Shown piece by piece: positions 43,488-51,643 of a DNA stretch of 64,000 nt. The stretch lies in the NCBI GenBank assembly GCA_964553325.1, contig CAZKKI010000027.1, positions 1 through 64,000 of the forward strand. The letters run 5' to 3'. The notes below the pieces were generated by a model. It was not told where the DNA came from. It saw only the letters and a list, made by a program, of their open reading frames with translations, and ran no database searches. The DNA is from BMS3ABIN04 sp964553325 (GTDB lineage Bacteria; Bacteroidota; Ignavibacteria; Ignavibacteriales; Melioribacteraceae). The position numbers and the translations under genes are program-made. Position 1 is the stretch's first letter, and every line of letters starts with the position of its first letter.

Positions 43488-44648
43488 ATGTCATACGTTT
43501 ATGCCGTAATCGGAGCGGGGCGGCAAGGTCTCGCCTCCGCTTACGATTTTGTACTTAACGGTAACGCGGAAAAAGTGTTTATTGCCGACAGTAATTTTGA
43601 AACCGCAACCTTTTCGGCACAAAAAATTAATTCGTTAACCGGAAAAGATATTTGCATTCCGTTCCAAACCGATGCTTCCGATTTAAATAAAATTTCAAAT
43701 TTACTGGACGAGGTCGATGCCTTTGTTAGCGCCGTGCCGTACAAATATAATTTGAATCTCACCAAAGCCGCAATAAAATCGAAAACTCACATGACAGATT
43801 TGGGCGGTAACACCGAAGTAGTGCGCAACCAAATGAAACTTTCCGCAGAAGCGGAAAAAGCCGGAATAACCGTAGTGCCCGACTGTGGAATGGATCCGGG
43901 GTTAAACATCTCATTAATTATGTTTTTGTTAGATAAATTCGACGAAACCGAGGAGATAAAATCTTACGGAGCCGGCTTGCCTCAAAATCCCGTTCCGCCG
44001 TGGAATTACGAATTACATTTCAATATAAACGGATTGACAAACGAATATTACGGTAATGCCGTTTTAATAATCGACGGGAAGATATCGGAAGTTCCGTGTT
44101 TCGATTTATTCGAAGAATTAAACTTTCCGGAACCTCTCGGGAATTTAGAAGCCGCGGTTACTTCGGGCGGACTTTCAACACTGCCGTGGGAACTGGAGGG
44201 TAAAATTAAAACTTTAACAAATAAAACTTTGCGTTATCCCGGCCATTGGCAAAAATTTAAAGCTTTTTCGGAGTTGGGACTTTTCGAAGAATCACCGGTA
44301 AAAATTAACGACTGCGAAATTTCTCCGCGCGACTTCTATCATTTTCTCCTTTCCCCGAAAATAAAACCGCGAAGCAATAAAGACGTCGGGATAATTAAAA
44401 TAATTGCCGGAGGCACCAAAAACGGAAAAAGAAAAACCGTTGAAGCGGATTTAATAGACTACTTCGACGAATCTACCGGATTTACTTCGATGCAAAGGCT
44501 TACCGGTTGGCATGCGTCGGTAATTGCAATTATGGCTGCAAAAGGAGAATTAAATTCCGGAGTTCTTTCCGTAGGCAAAGTTTCGCCCGAAAAAGTAATA
44601 AACGAAATTTCAAAACGCGGGATAAATATTGTTATAAAGGAAAGTTAA
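43488..44648 (+). CDS. Saccharopine dehydrogenase / L-lysine dehydrogenase-like oxidoreductase
   Basis: A 386-aa NAD(P)-dependent enzyme. The Rossmann motif VIGAGRQGLASAYDF lies at 7-21, and NTEVVRNQMKLS and PDCGMDPGLN match the saccharopine dehydrogenase family. Monofunctional members of this length oxidise saccharopine, L-lysine or carboxynorspermidine. The start directly follows the OsmC stop codon, so the two are co-transcribed. The substrate cannot be assigned by eye; lysine breakdown is the likeliest. Confidence 0.85.
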   Translation: MSYVYAVIGAGRQGLASAYDFVLNGNAEKVFIADSNFETATFSAQKINSLTGKDICIPFQTDASDLNKISNLLDEVDAFVSAVPYKYNLNLTKAAIKSKTHMTDLGGNTEVVRNQMKLSAEAEKAGITVVPDCGMDPGLNISLIMFLLDKFDETEEIKSYGAGLPQNPVPPWNYELHFNINGLTNEYYGNAVLIIDGKISEVPCFDLFEELNFPEPLGNLEAAVTSGGLSTLPWELEGKIKTLTNKTLRYPGHWQKFKAFSELGLFEESPVKINDCEISPRDFYHFLLSPKIKPRSNKDVGIIKIIAGGTKNGKRKTVEADLIDYFDESTGFTSMQRLTGWHASVIAIMAAKGELNSGVLSVGKVSPEKVINEISKRGINIVIKES

Positions 44649-44649
44649 A

Positions 44650-45036
44650 TTATTCATCCAAATAATTTTGAGGAATCGGTTTTCTATCGGCAAACCCTTT
44701 GTCTATATCGTGATAATATTTTATTTCCTCTTCGTCGCTTCTCCAGCATAAATAAACTTCCTTTCCATCTATTATCGCCGGAAAATCAACCAAACCTATC
44801 GAAAAATTCCAATCTTTATAAAAACAACCGATTTCTTCCAACTCTTTAATAAAGCCGTCTATTTCCCTTGCTAACTTTTTCACTTCCTCGTTTTCGTATA
44901 TGTCTCCACCCATAGATTCTACAATCGTACGGATTTGAAAACTATTGTTGATTATATCGCGAATGATTTGTTTTACCAAAGGCAAGGTTTTTTGAGCTTC
45001 CTTCGGTGTAAAATATTTTATTGCGGTTTCTTGCAT
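44650..45036 (-). CDS. DUF2203-family protein
   Basis: A 128-aa cytoplasmic protein. KYFTPKEAQKTLPLVKQIIRDI at the start (shown here from residue 6), the turn SIGLVDFPAI, then GKEVYLCWRSDEEEIKYYH and finally GFADRKPIP are the DUF2203 marks. The ATG at 45036 was chosen because family similarity begins just after it. The frame is open upstream, with another ATG at 45081, giving 143 residues with an unrelated N-terminus. The function is unknown. It is divergent from marR and converges on the saccharopine-type gene. Confidence 0.82.
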   Translation of the reverse strand: MQETAIKYFTPKEAQKTLPLVKQIIRDIINNSFQIRTIVESMGGDIYENEEVKKLAREIDGFIKELEEIGCFYKDWNFSIGLVDFPAIIDGKEVYLCWRSDEEEIKYYHDIDKGFADRKPIPQNYLDE

Positions 45037-45166
45037 AACATTTCTTTCTTTATGACCAACAATATAAAAATTATCAATCATTAACAAACAAAAGAAGTTA
45101 AAGTTCCAAAAAATTTACTTTAAAATCAATGTAAGATGGAATATCTTGATTTTAATTCCTTTATTG

Positions 45167-45193
45167 ATTACTTTAAATTCTTAAAGAAGTAAT
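45167..45193. promoter_or_regulatory. Inverted repeat in front of the MarR gene, probable operator
   Basis: Outer arms are ATTACTT (45167-45173) and AAGTAAT (45187-45193), and the inner dyad is CTTTAA-attc-TTAAAG (45171-45186). It ends 12 bases before the marR ATG, where MarR proteins commonly bind to repress themselves. Confidence 0.45.
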
Positions 45194-45204
45194 TCCAATA
45201 AACC

Positions 45205-45669
45205 ATGAGCAAAATAAAATATCCGGAAGATATCGAAGTATCGTTGAAGACGTGGGTAAAATTAGCGCGAACGTTCTCTACGATATACAGAAAAGCATCC
45301 GAAAATATTAAATCGTTCGGACTAACCTTGCCGCAATTTGCGGTTATCGAAGCATTGGGTCATTTAGGGCCTTTGAAAGTCGGTGATATTTGCAACAAAA
45401 TGCTTGCAACCGGCGGGAATATGACTTTGATAATAGACAACCTGGAAAAGCTGGAAATGGTTAAACGCGTACCCAGCAAAAAAGACCGAAGGGTTATTCT
45501 AATCGAATTAACCGAAAAAGGTCAAAAGATATTCGACGACTATTTTATTCGGCATGCGGAATACATTAGAGATATATTCTCAATCTTATCCCTCGAGGAA
45601 CAAAAAACGCTGGGCTCGTTGTTGGGTAAACTCGGATTAGGAATTGTAGCTCGCGAAAAAAATTCTTAA
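45205..45669 (+). CDS. MarR-family transcriptional regulator
   Basis: A 154-aa dimeric winged-helix regulator. The recognition helix lies in GDICNKMLATGGNMTLIIDN (about 59-78) and the wing in VKRVPSKKDRRVILIELTEKG, the classic DxRxxxxxLT motif. Its effector is unknown. Its N-terminus is helical for dimerisation. An inverted repeat covers the promoter region. Possible targets are itself and the divergent DUF2203 gene, or the lipoprotein gene 99 bases downstream. Confidence 0.93.
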   Translation: MSKIKYPEDIEVSLKTWVKLARTFSTIYRKASENIKSFGLTLPQFAVIEALGHLGPLKVGDICNKMLATGGNMTLIIDNLEKLEMVKRVPSKKDRRVILIELTEKGQKIFDDYFIRHAEYIRDIFSILSLEEQKTLGSLLGKLGLGIVAREKNS

Positions 45670-45768
45670 ATCACAAACACAACAATGTAATTTCCGTTTC
45701 CTCACTTTGTTTTTACCGACAATTAATTTTATAATTGTAAATAAGTTTTACAATAAAAAGGAATTGTT

Positions 45769-47673
45769 ATGAAAAAGATTTTTGCTTTATTGGGCCTGGC
45801 ATTGTTTGTTCTTGTTGTACAATCTTGTCAAGTAAAACAGCATAAAGGTAAATTCGGTACAAATCCCGATATAGTTACTGCCGGTGAAGAGGTTCAAATT
45901 TATTACAACGCCGATTCCACAAATTTAAAAGGGCGAGACAGTATAAACGCAACGGTATATTTCTTTGCGGATAAAATTTTAAGCACCAAAAAAATTCCCA
46001 TGAAGAAAATTGCCGAAAGAAACGGCTTGTGGAACATGTACGTCAAAACCGTCGATTCGGCTTTCGGTTTAGTCGTTACATTCAACAGCGGAAAACTCGA
46101 AGACACCAACAACGAAACAGGTTACATTGTGCTCTTCGGCGATAAAAGCGGAAACATTCCGCCCGAAGCTAACGCCGCACTGGCAAGTGCCTATGCAAAG
46201 TGGGGAGGCATAGCGGGAATTAAAAAAGATTATAAAAAAGCCAAGCAATTACTTAACGATGCAATAGAGGAAAAGCCGGAATTAAAGAACAAATTTCTTA
46301 ACACGTACTTTTTAATCGAATACAATCTGAACGAAGAATCCGCCAAAGAACTAATTAAGAAAGAGCTCGGTTTGCTTTCGGGAAAAACGGATTTGACTTC
46401 CAAAGATTTGGATCTACTCATTACGTGGTCGCTCCGATTAAATCTGATGAACGACGCGGAAAAATACAAATCTTTACTGCTGGAGAAATTCCCGGACTCC
46501 GAAGAAGCACAGGAAGTTTTGTTAAGTAATTTCAGAAACGAAAATAACGAAAGTGAAAAACTAAAACTGCTTTACAAATTTGAAAGCAAATTTCCCGACA
46601 GCGATATACTTCGAGACTTCTACGGAAATTTAATTGTTTACTATGTTCAAAAAAACGAGCTTGAAAAAGCTTACCGCACAATAATTGCAAACGAAGACAA
46701 AATTCAACCTTTCTTCTTTCAATATGTAGCCGATAAAATGCTTCAGGAAAATTTCGATTTATTTAAAGCTTTCGAAATTGCCCAGCTCGGTGTAAAAAAC
46801 TCGAAAAGGGAATATGAAAACCCGACCGACAAAAAACCAGAATATTACACGGAAGATGCATGGAAAGAAATGCGTGGTTTTTCCTATGGAAGAAATTTAC
46901 ACAAGTACGGTGAAATTTTATACAAACAAAATAAAAAAGCACTTGCATCCGATTACTTGCGGCAGGCGGTTGAATTGACCATTGACTTTTATCCATTTGA
47001 AAAATTAAATGAATTATATATCAAATCTTTAATGGAAACCGACAATTATAAAAAAGCGCTTGAAGCCGCAACCGATTTTTTGAAAGACGGTTTTGCAACC
47101 GAATACATTAAATCCGCAATGAAAGAGGCTTACGTAAAAGTTAACGGAAGCGAAGACGGCTATGATGAGCTCGTTAAAAAATATCTCGATTCGGCAAAAG
47201 AAAAACTTATTTCGGAAATAAAAAGCAAATTGATTAAAGATAAAGCGCCGGATTTTACTCTAACCGATTTAAACGGCAACAAAGTTTCGCTTTCCGATTA
47301 TAAGGGTAAAGTTGTTCTGGTCGATTTCTGGGCGACATGGTGCGGTCCGTGTAAAAAATCGTTTCCGGCTCTTAAAAAGGTTGTTGAAAAATACAAAAAC
47401 AATCCTGATGTGGAATTTTTGTTTGTTAATACATGGGAAAGGGTAAAAGACAAAAAGAAAAACGCCGAAGATTTTATTGCGAAAAACAATTATCCCTTCC
47501 ACGTTTTATTGGATTCGGATAATAAAGTGGTGGCGGATTTCGGGGTGCGGGGAATTCCAACCAAATTCATGATTGACAAAAACGGATTTATCCGTTACAA
47601 ATCAATCGGTTTCAGCGGTAAGTCGGATGAACTTATCGACGAAATTGATATAGTTATATCTCTAATAAAATAA
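45769..47673 (+). CDS. Large lipoprotein with TPR-like region and C-terminal TlpA-type thioredoxin domain
   Basis: A 634-aa exported lipoprotein with lipobox VQSC and Cys20. An N-terminal beta region (about 30-125) is followed by about 340 residues of helical, TPR-like repeats. The C-terminal thioredoxin domain covers about 490-634, with the active site Trp524-Cys525-Gly-Pro-Cys528. It begins APDFTLTDLNGNKVSLSDY, the TlpA/ResA pattern, and has the cis-Pro loop RGIPTKFMI. It would reduce disulfides in periplasmic proteins, as for cytochrome c maturation, while the TPR part binds clients. The activity is read from motifs and the client is unknown. Confidence 0.9.
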   Translation: MKKIFALLGLALFVLVVQSCQVKQHKGKFGTNPDIVTAGEEVQIYYNADSTNLKGRDSINATVYFFADKILSTKKIPMKKIAERNGLWNMYVKTVDSAFGLVVTFNSGKLEDTNNETGYIVLFGDKSGNIPPEANAALASAYAKWGGIAGIKKDYKKAKQLLNDAIEEKPELKNKFLNTYFLIEYNLNEESAKELIKKELGLLSGKTDLTSKDLDLLITWSLRLNLMNDAEKYKSLLLEKFPDSEEAQEVLLSNFRNENNESEKLKLLYKFESKFPDSDILRDFYGNLIVYYVQKNELEKAYRTIIANEDKIQPFFFQYVADKMLQENFDLFKAFEIAQLGVKNSKREYENPTDKKPEYYTEDAWKEMRGFSYGRNLHKYGEILYKQNKKALASDYLRQAVELTIDFYPFEKLNELYIKSLMETDNYKKALEAATDFLKDGFATEYIKSAMKEAYVKVNGSEDGYDELVKKYLDSAKEKLISEIKSKLIKDKAPDFTLTDLNGNKVSLSDYKGKVVLVDFWATWCGPCKKSFPALKKVVEKYKNNPDVEFLFVNTWERVKDKKKNAEDFIAKNNYPFHVLLDSDNKVVADFGVRGIPTKFMIDKNGFIRYKSIGFSGKSDELIDEIDIVISLIK

Positions 47674-47691
47674 CCTCAGATAAAAACACAA

Positions 47692-47722
47692 AAGCCCGGT
47701 TTTCTAAAAGCCGGGCTTGTTT
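47692..47722. terminator. Terminator between the thioredoxin lipoprotein gene and bshB1
   Basis: An 8-bp stem, AAGCCCGG (47692-47699) with CCGGGCTT (47711-47718), has an 11-base loop. It lies between convergent genes. Its first 16 bases repeat those of the hairpin at 25400. Confidence 0.88.
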
Positions 47723-47744
47723 GCTCTTTTCCGGATTAATGTTA

Positions 47745-48467
47745 CTACGAATCTAAAATCCATGTAAAATCAAACTCGATTTTCTCTTCACAGAAAAACG
47801 GTTCGCCGTATGTCTTGCCGATTTGAAAACCGAAATGTCTTGCTCTTGCTTCTATGTTTTTAAGAAATTCGGGATGACTAATAAAAGTTTCCGGGTCATT
47901 ACTTTCCGGATCGTGAAATTGCGATTTAAAAGCACGTATAGCTTTCATTTTGGTTTCAATTGTGTCCGAAACATCTACGATAAAAGTCGGCTCGAACAAG
48001 TAAGTCATCATAAAATAAAAAAGCCTTTTGGGTCTGTATGCTTCTTGCGATTTCCCATTTTCAAAAGTTTCATACTTAGGCAACCCCGAAAAAAACATTG
48101 CTTCCTTTACTATTTTACCGGCTCCTATGTGATCTGGATGACGGTCGTTAAAATACGGAGCGATTACTATTTGCGGTTTATATTTTCTAATTCTCGAAAC
48201 CACGGCTTTAACGTTTTCAACACTCGGGCGAACCTCACCATCGGCAAAACCCAAATTTTCCCTCAAACTTACTTTTAAGATTTCCGTTGCGGCTTTTGCT
48301 TCTTCCGCCCGGGTTACAGCATTTCCGCGGGTCCCCAACTCACCTTCGGTCATGTCGATTATTCCGACGGGAACACCGTTGCCGGTTAATTTGGCTATTG
48401 TTCCGCCTATACCTATTTCGGCATCGTCCGGGTGAGCGGTAAAAATTAAAACTTTTATATTTCCCAT
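47745..48467 (-). CDS. bshB1: BshB1-type bacillithiol biosynthesis deacetylase (PIG-L/LmbE family)
   Basis: A 240-aa zinc deacetylase that removes acetate from GlcNAc-malate in bacillithiol synthesis. Metal and catalytic residues are in AHPDD (11-15) and HPDH (110-113). FNDRHPDHIGAGKIVKEAMFF and KTYGEPF are characteristic of BshB1 rather than other PIG-L enzymes. No bshA or bshC gene is present here. It implies that the cell uses bacillithiol as its low-molecular-weight thiol. The gene is monocistronic, convergent with the thioredoxin lipoprotein and divergent from gatB. Confidence 0.92.
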   Translation of the reverse strand: MGNIKVLIFTAHPDDAEIGIGGTIAKLTGNGVPVGIIDMTEGELGTRGNAVTRAEEAKAATEILKVSLRENLGFADGEVRPSVENVKAVVSRIRKYKPQIVIAPYFNDRHPDHIGAGKIVKEAMFFSGLPKYETFENGKSQEAYRPKRLFYFMMTYLFEPTFIVDVSDTIETKMKAIRAFKSQFHDPESNDPETFISHPEFLKNIEARARHFGFQIGKTYGEPFFCEEKIEFDFTWILDS

Positions 48468-48558
48468 TCAAACCTCTCTTTTTCGAGTTTCATAAAAGTA
48501 AATAATATTTCACAAATTTAATTATATTTTGGCGCTCATAAAATAAAACATTTTGTAA

Positions 48559-49992
48559 ATGAACCCTAATTACGAAGCTGTTATCGGTCTGGAAGTACAC
48601 GCACAATTATTAACCGACACGAAAATTTTCTGCGGTTGCTCAACAAAATTCGGGAATCCGCCAAATACTAATGTTTGTCCGATTTGTCTCGGTCACCCCG
48701 GAGTTCTGCCGGTGTTAAACAAAAAAGCTGTAGATTTCTCAATTATGATGGGTTTGGCAACCAATTGTAAAATCAACAGCAACTCAGTTTTTGCACGTAA
48801 AAATTATTTCTATCCCGATTTACCGAAAGGTTATCAAATTTCTCAATTCGAAAAACCGATATGTGAACACGGTTACGTGGAATTGGAAACGGAGACGGGA
48901 ATAAAAAAAGTCCGAATTAAAAGAATCCACATGGAAGAAGATGCGGGCAAATCGATTCACGATTTGGGAGAAAGCACACTTGTTGATCTCAACAGAACCG
49001 GGGTTCCATTAATCGAAATTGTGAGCGAGCCCGATATTTCATCGCCGGAAGAGGCTTCGGCTTATCTGAAAAAAATTCATCAACTTGTAACCTATTTGGG
49101 AATTTGCGACGGCAACATGGAAGAGGGCTCACTTCGGTGCGACGCCAATATTTCGGTCCGACCGAAAAACCGCGAAGAGTTCGGAACGAGAACCGAAGTA
49201 AAAAACATGAATTCGTTCCGTAATGTAGAAAGAGCCATAGCTTACGAAATAGAACGCCAGATAGACATTCTGGAAGACGGCGGAAAAATCGAACAAGAAA
49301 CGCTTTTATGGAATGCCGATGCCGGCAAAGCCGTTTCGATGCGCGGAAAAGAAGAAGCACACGATTACCGTTATTTTCCCGAACCCGATCTGGTTCCGGT
49401 TTTAATCGGAGAGGATTGGATTAACGAAGTAAAAACTTCTCTTCCCGAGTTGCCCGACAAAAGAAAACAAAGGTTTATAAATGAATACGGACTTCCAGAA
49501 TACGACGCGAAAGTGTTAACCTCCGAAAAAGCAACCGCGGATTATTTCGAAAAAATAGTACGGAAAACAAAACACTATAAAACAGCAAGCAATTGGGTAA
49601 TGGGCGATGTTGCGGCTTACGTTAACGAACACAAAATCGACATTTCCGTTTTTCCGGTTAGTCCGGATAACCTTGCAAAGTTAATTAATCTGATACACGA
49701 AAATGTAATCAGCAGTAAAATTGCAAAAGAAATTTTCCCGGAGATGATTAAATCGGGTTCGGATCCGGAAGTTATCGTTAACGAAAAAAACCTCGTGCAA
49801 ATAACCGATACTGCCGCGTTGGAAGAAATAATCAAAAAAGTCTTGAGCGATAACCCTTCGCAAGTTGAACAATTCAAAGCGGGAAAAGAAAAAGTATTCG
49901 GGTTTTTCGTCGGTCAAGTAATGCGGGCAACGAAAGGCAAAGCCAATCCGAAACTTGTAAATGAAATCTTAAGAAAGGAACTAAGCGCTTAA
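48559..49992 (+). CDS. gatB: Asp-tRNA(Asn)/Glu-tRNA(Gln) amidotransferase subunit B
   Basis: A 477-aa subunit of the GatCAB complex, which amidates Glu-tRNA(Gln) and Asp-tRNA(Asn). It starts YEAVIGLEVHAQLLTDTKIF and contains CxxC zinc ligands in FCGCSTKF and CPICLGHPG. The kinase-like cradle domain (to about 290) has DLNRTGVPLIEIVSEPD, and the helical and YqeY-like tail ends RATKGKANPKLVNEIL. It is complete. Subunits A and C are not adjacent. Confidence 0.97.
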   Translation: MNPNYEAVIGLEVHAQLLTDTKIFCGCSTKFGNPPNTNVCPICLGHPGVLPVLNKKAVDFSIMMGLATNCKINSNSVFARKNYFYPDLPKGYQISQFEKPICEHGYVELETETGIKKVRIKRIHMEEDAGKSIHDLGESTLVDLNRTGVPLIEIVSEPDISSPEEASAYLKKIHQLVTYLGICDGNMEEGSLRCDANISVRPKNREEFGTRTEVKNMNSFRNVERAIAYEIERQIDILEDGGKIEQETLLWNADAGKAVSMRGKEEAHDYRYFPEPDLVPVLIGEDWINEVKTSLPELPDKRKQRFINEYGLPEYDAKVLTSEKATADYFEKIVRKTKHYKTASNWVMGDVAAYVNEHKIDISVFPVSPDNLAKLINLIHENVISSKIAKEIFPEMIKSGSDPEVIVNEKNLVQITDTAALEEIIKKVLSDNPSQVEQFKAGKEKVFGFFVGQVMRATKGKANPKLVNEILRKELSA

Positions 49993-49993
49993 T

Positions 49994-50857
49994 TTATTCG
50001 GAAATCAACCCTTTTAGATATTCGGTATAATCCGATTTCGGCATCGTCTCAATTAGGTTCACCAATTGCTCGCGGGAAATGAAATTTCTTTTATAAGCAA
50101 TTTCTTCAATACACGCCACTTTAACACCTTGTCTGTCTTCTATCACGCCGAAAAAGTTTGATGCACTTAGTAATGCGGACGGTGTTCCGGTATCGAGCCA
50201 GGCAACGCCGCGACCGATTTTCTCGACCCGTAATTTTCCCTTTTCCAAATAGGCTTTGTTAACATCTGTAATTTCAAGTTCGCCACGTGCCGAAGGCGTC
50301 AAATTTTTTGAGATTTCTATTACTTCGTTATCGTAAACGTACAATCCGGGAATGGCAAAGCTCGACCTTGGATGCCTCGGTTTCTCTTCAATGGAAATAA
50401 CTTTGCCTGTATCATCAAATTCTACAATTCCGTAACGTTCCGGATCTTTCACTTGATAGGCAAAAATTGTAGCACCCGAATTTTGATTTTCCAACGCCCG
50501 GTAAAGAAAATCCAACTTGCCGTAAAAAATATTGTCGCCTAAAATTAACGTTACACTATCGTTTCCTATGAATCTTTCACCGATTATAAACGATTCTGCA
50601 ATACCGTTTGGCGCCTCTTGAATCGCGTAATTGATGTTCATTCCGATTTGGGAGCCGTCCCCGAATAATTTTTTATAAAGCGGTATTGTTTCTTCGTTTG
50701 AAATTATTAAAATATCTTTAATCCCGCCGAGCATTAAAATTGAGAGCGGATAATAAATTAACGGCTTATCGTAAATTAGCGCAAGTTGTTTGCTATATAC
50801 TTTTGTAATCGGGTAAAGTCTTGTACCGGCGCCTCCGGCAAGTATTATTCCTTTCAT
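49994..50857 (-). CDS. rmlA: Glucose-1-phosphate thymidylyltransferase
   Basis: A 287-aa nucleotidyltransferase forming dTDP-glucose from dTTP and glucose-1-phosphate, the entry to dTDP-rhamnose synthesis. The nucleotide loop is LAGGAGTRLYPITKVYSKQL and the conserved ALIYDKPLIYYPLS follows. LGDNIFYG near 107 holds the metal-binding Asp. GVAWLDTGTPSAL is the C-terminal substrate segment. No rmlB, rmlC or rmlD gene is adjacent, so the pathway is scattered. It lies seven bases downstream of the secreted beta-sandwich gene, but the functional connection is unclear. Confidence 0.95.
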   Translation of the reverse strand: MKGIILAGGAGTRLYPITKVYSKQLALIYDKPLIYYPLSILMLGGIKDILIISNEETIPLYKKLFGDGSQIGMNINYAIQEAPNGIAESFIIGERFIGNDSVTLILGDNIFYGKLDFLYRALENQNSGATIFAYQVKDPERYGIVEFDDTGKVISIEEKPRHPRSSFAIPGLYVYDNEVIEISKNLTPSARGELEITDVNKAYLEKGKLRVEKIGRGVAWLDTGTPSALLSASNFFGVIEDRQGVKVACIEEIAYKRNFISREQLVNLIETMPKSDYTEYLKGLISE

Positions 50858-50864
50858 AAAATTC

Positions 50865-51632
50865 CTACGGAGTTATTCTTATATGTTTCGAAGCAATCAT
50901 TATTTCGTTTTGATCGAATATTTTAATATCGTAAAACCCGGGTTTTTTAAAAACATATTTGAAAAAAGTATCCGACCAAGTCGGGTCGATTTTATATTTT
51001 TTCGATTCCACAAATTTTTCAAAATCGTCGTCGCCGTTTTCGTCTTTCCAAAGCTGAACGAACAGAGTATCGGTATTGAGCGCATCAAAATTATTCAAGT
51101 AAACGTAAACTATACCGTTTTGGTTTTTCATGGATGCTGTTCTCAAAATATTTATCGGTTTGCCGTTTACAACAGCCTCGCAGAAAACAAGTTTGGCGCC
51201 TTCGTAATACCTGGACGACTGAACCGAGAAGCCTTCAACGTAACGGTCTTCCAACTCGACTTTCAACTTTGCGGTAGCTAACCTGGTTTGTTTTGAATTC
51301 ATAAAATATACTTCGTATTCACCCGGGTCTTTGAACTCGTAATTATAAACCGCCCAAGTTGCATTTTTATCGATATTTAAAACCCTGCTGTCGAACGGTT
51401 TATATTCTTCGCCGCGTAGTTTATCCACAAACAAATATAACAACGGATCACCGATCGGTTTTCCATTGTTTTTGAAGAGAATATAAATTTGCGAGCCCCA
51501 AGGTTTTATTTTTAAATCGATTGTTGCGTCAATCGGCTCTCCCGTTTCAGTGTAACTGTTGGCAAAATAAATTTCCTGCGCAAACACCGATGAGGCAAAC
51601 AGAAAAGTAATTAATATTGTAATTATCTTCAT
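50865..51632 (-). CDS. Exported beta-rich protein of unknown function
   Basis: A 255-aa protein with a signal peptide (about 1-18, ending SVFAQ). The mature part appears to be two repeated Ig-like beta-sandwich units. DPGEYEVYFMNSKQTRLATAKLKVE ends the first and KPGFYDIKIFDQNEIMIASKHIRITP the second (each read only in outline). I do not recognise a named family. It sits 11 bases downstream of trkA and seven bases upstream of rmlA on one strand, so all three may be one transcript. Confidence 0.75.
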   Translation of the reverse strand: MKIITILITFLFASSVFAQEIYFANSYTETGEPIDATIDLKIKPWGSQIYILFKNNGKPIGDPLLYLFVDKLRGEEYKPFDSRVLNIDKNATWAVYNYEFKDPGEYEVYFMNSKQTRLATAKLKVELEDRYVEGFSVQSSRYYEGAKLVFCEAVVNGKPINILRTASMKNQNGIVYVYLNNFDALNTDTLFVQLWKDENGDDDFEKFVESKKYKIDPTWSDTFFKYVFKKPGFYDIKIFDQNEIMIASKHIRITP

Positions 51633-51643
51633 TTGAACTTTGT

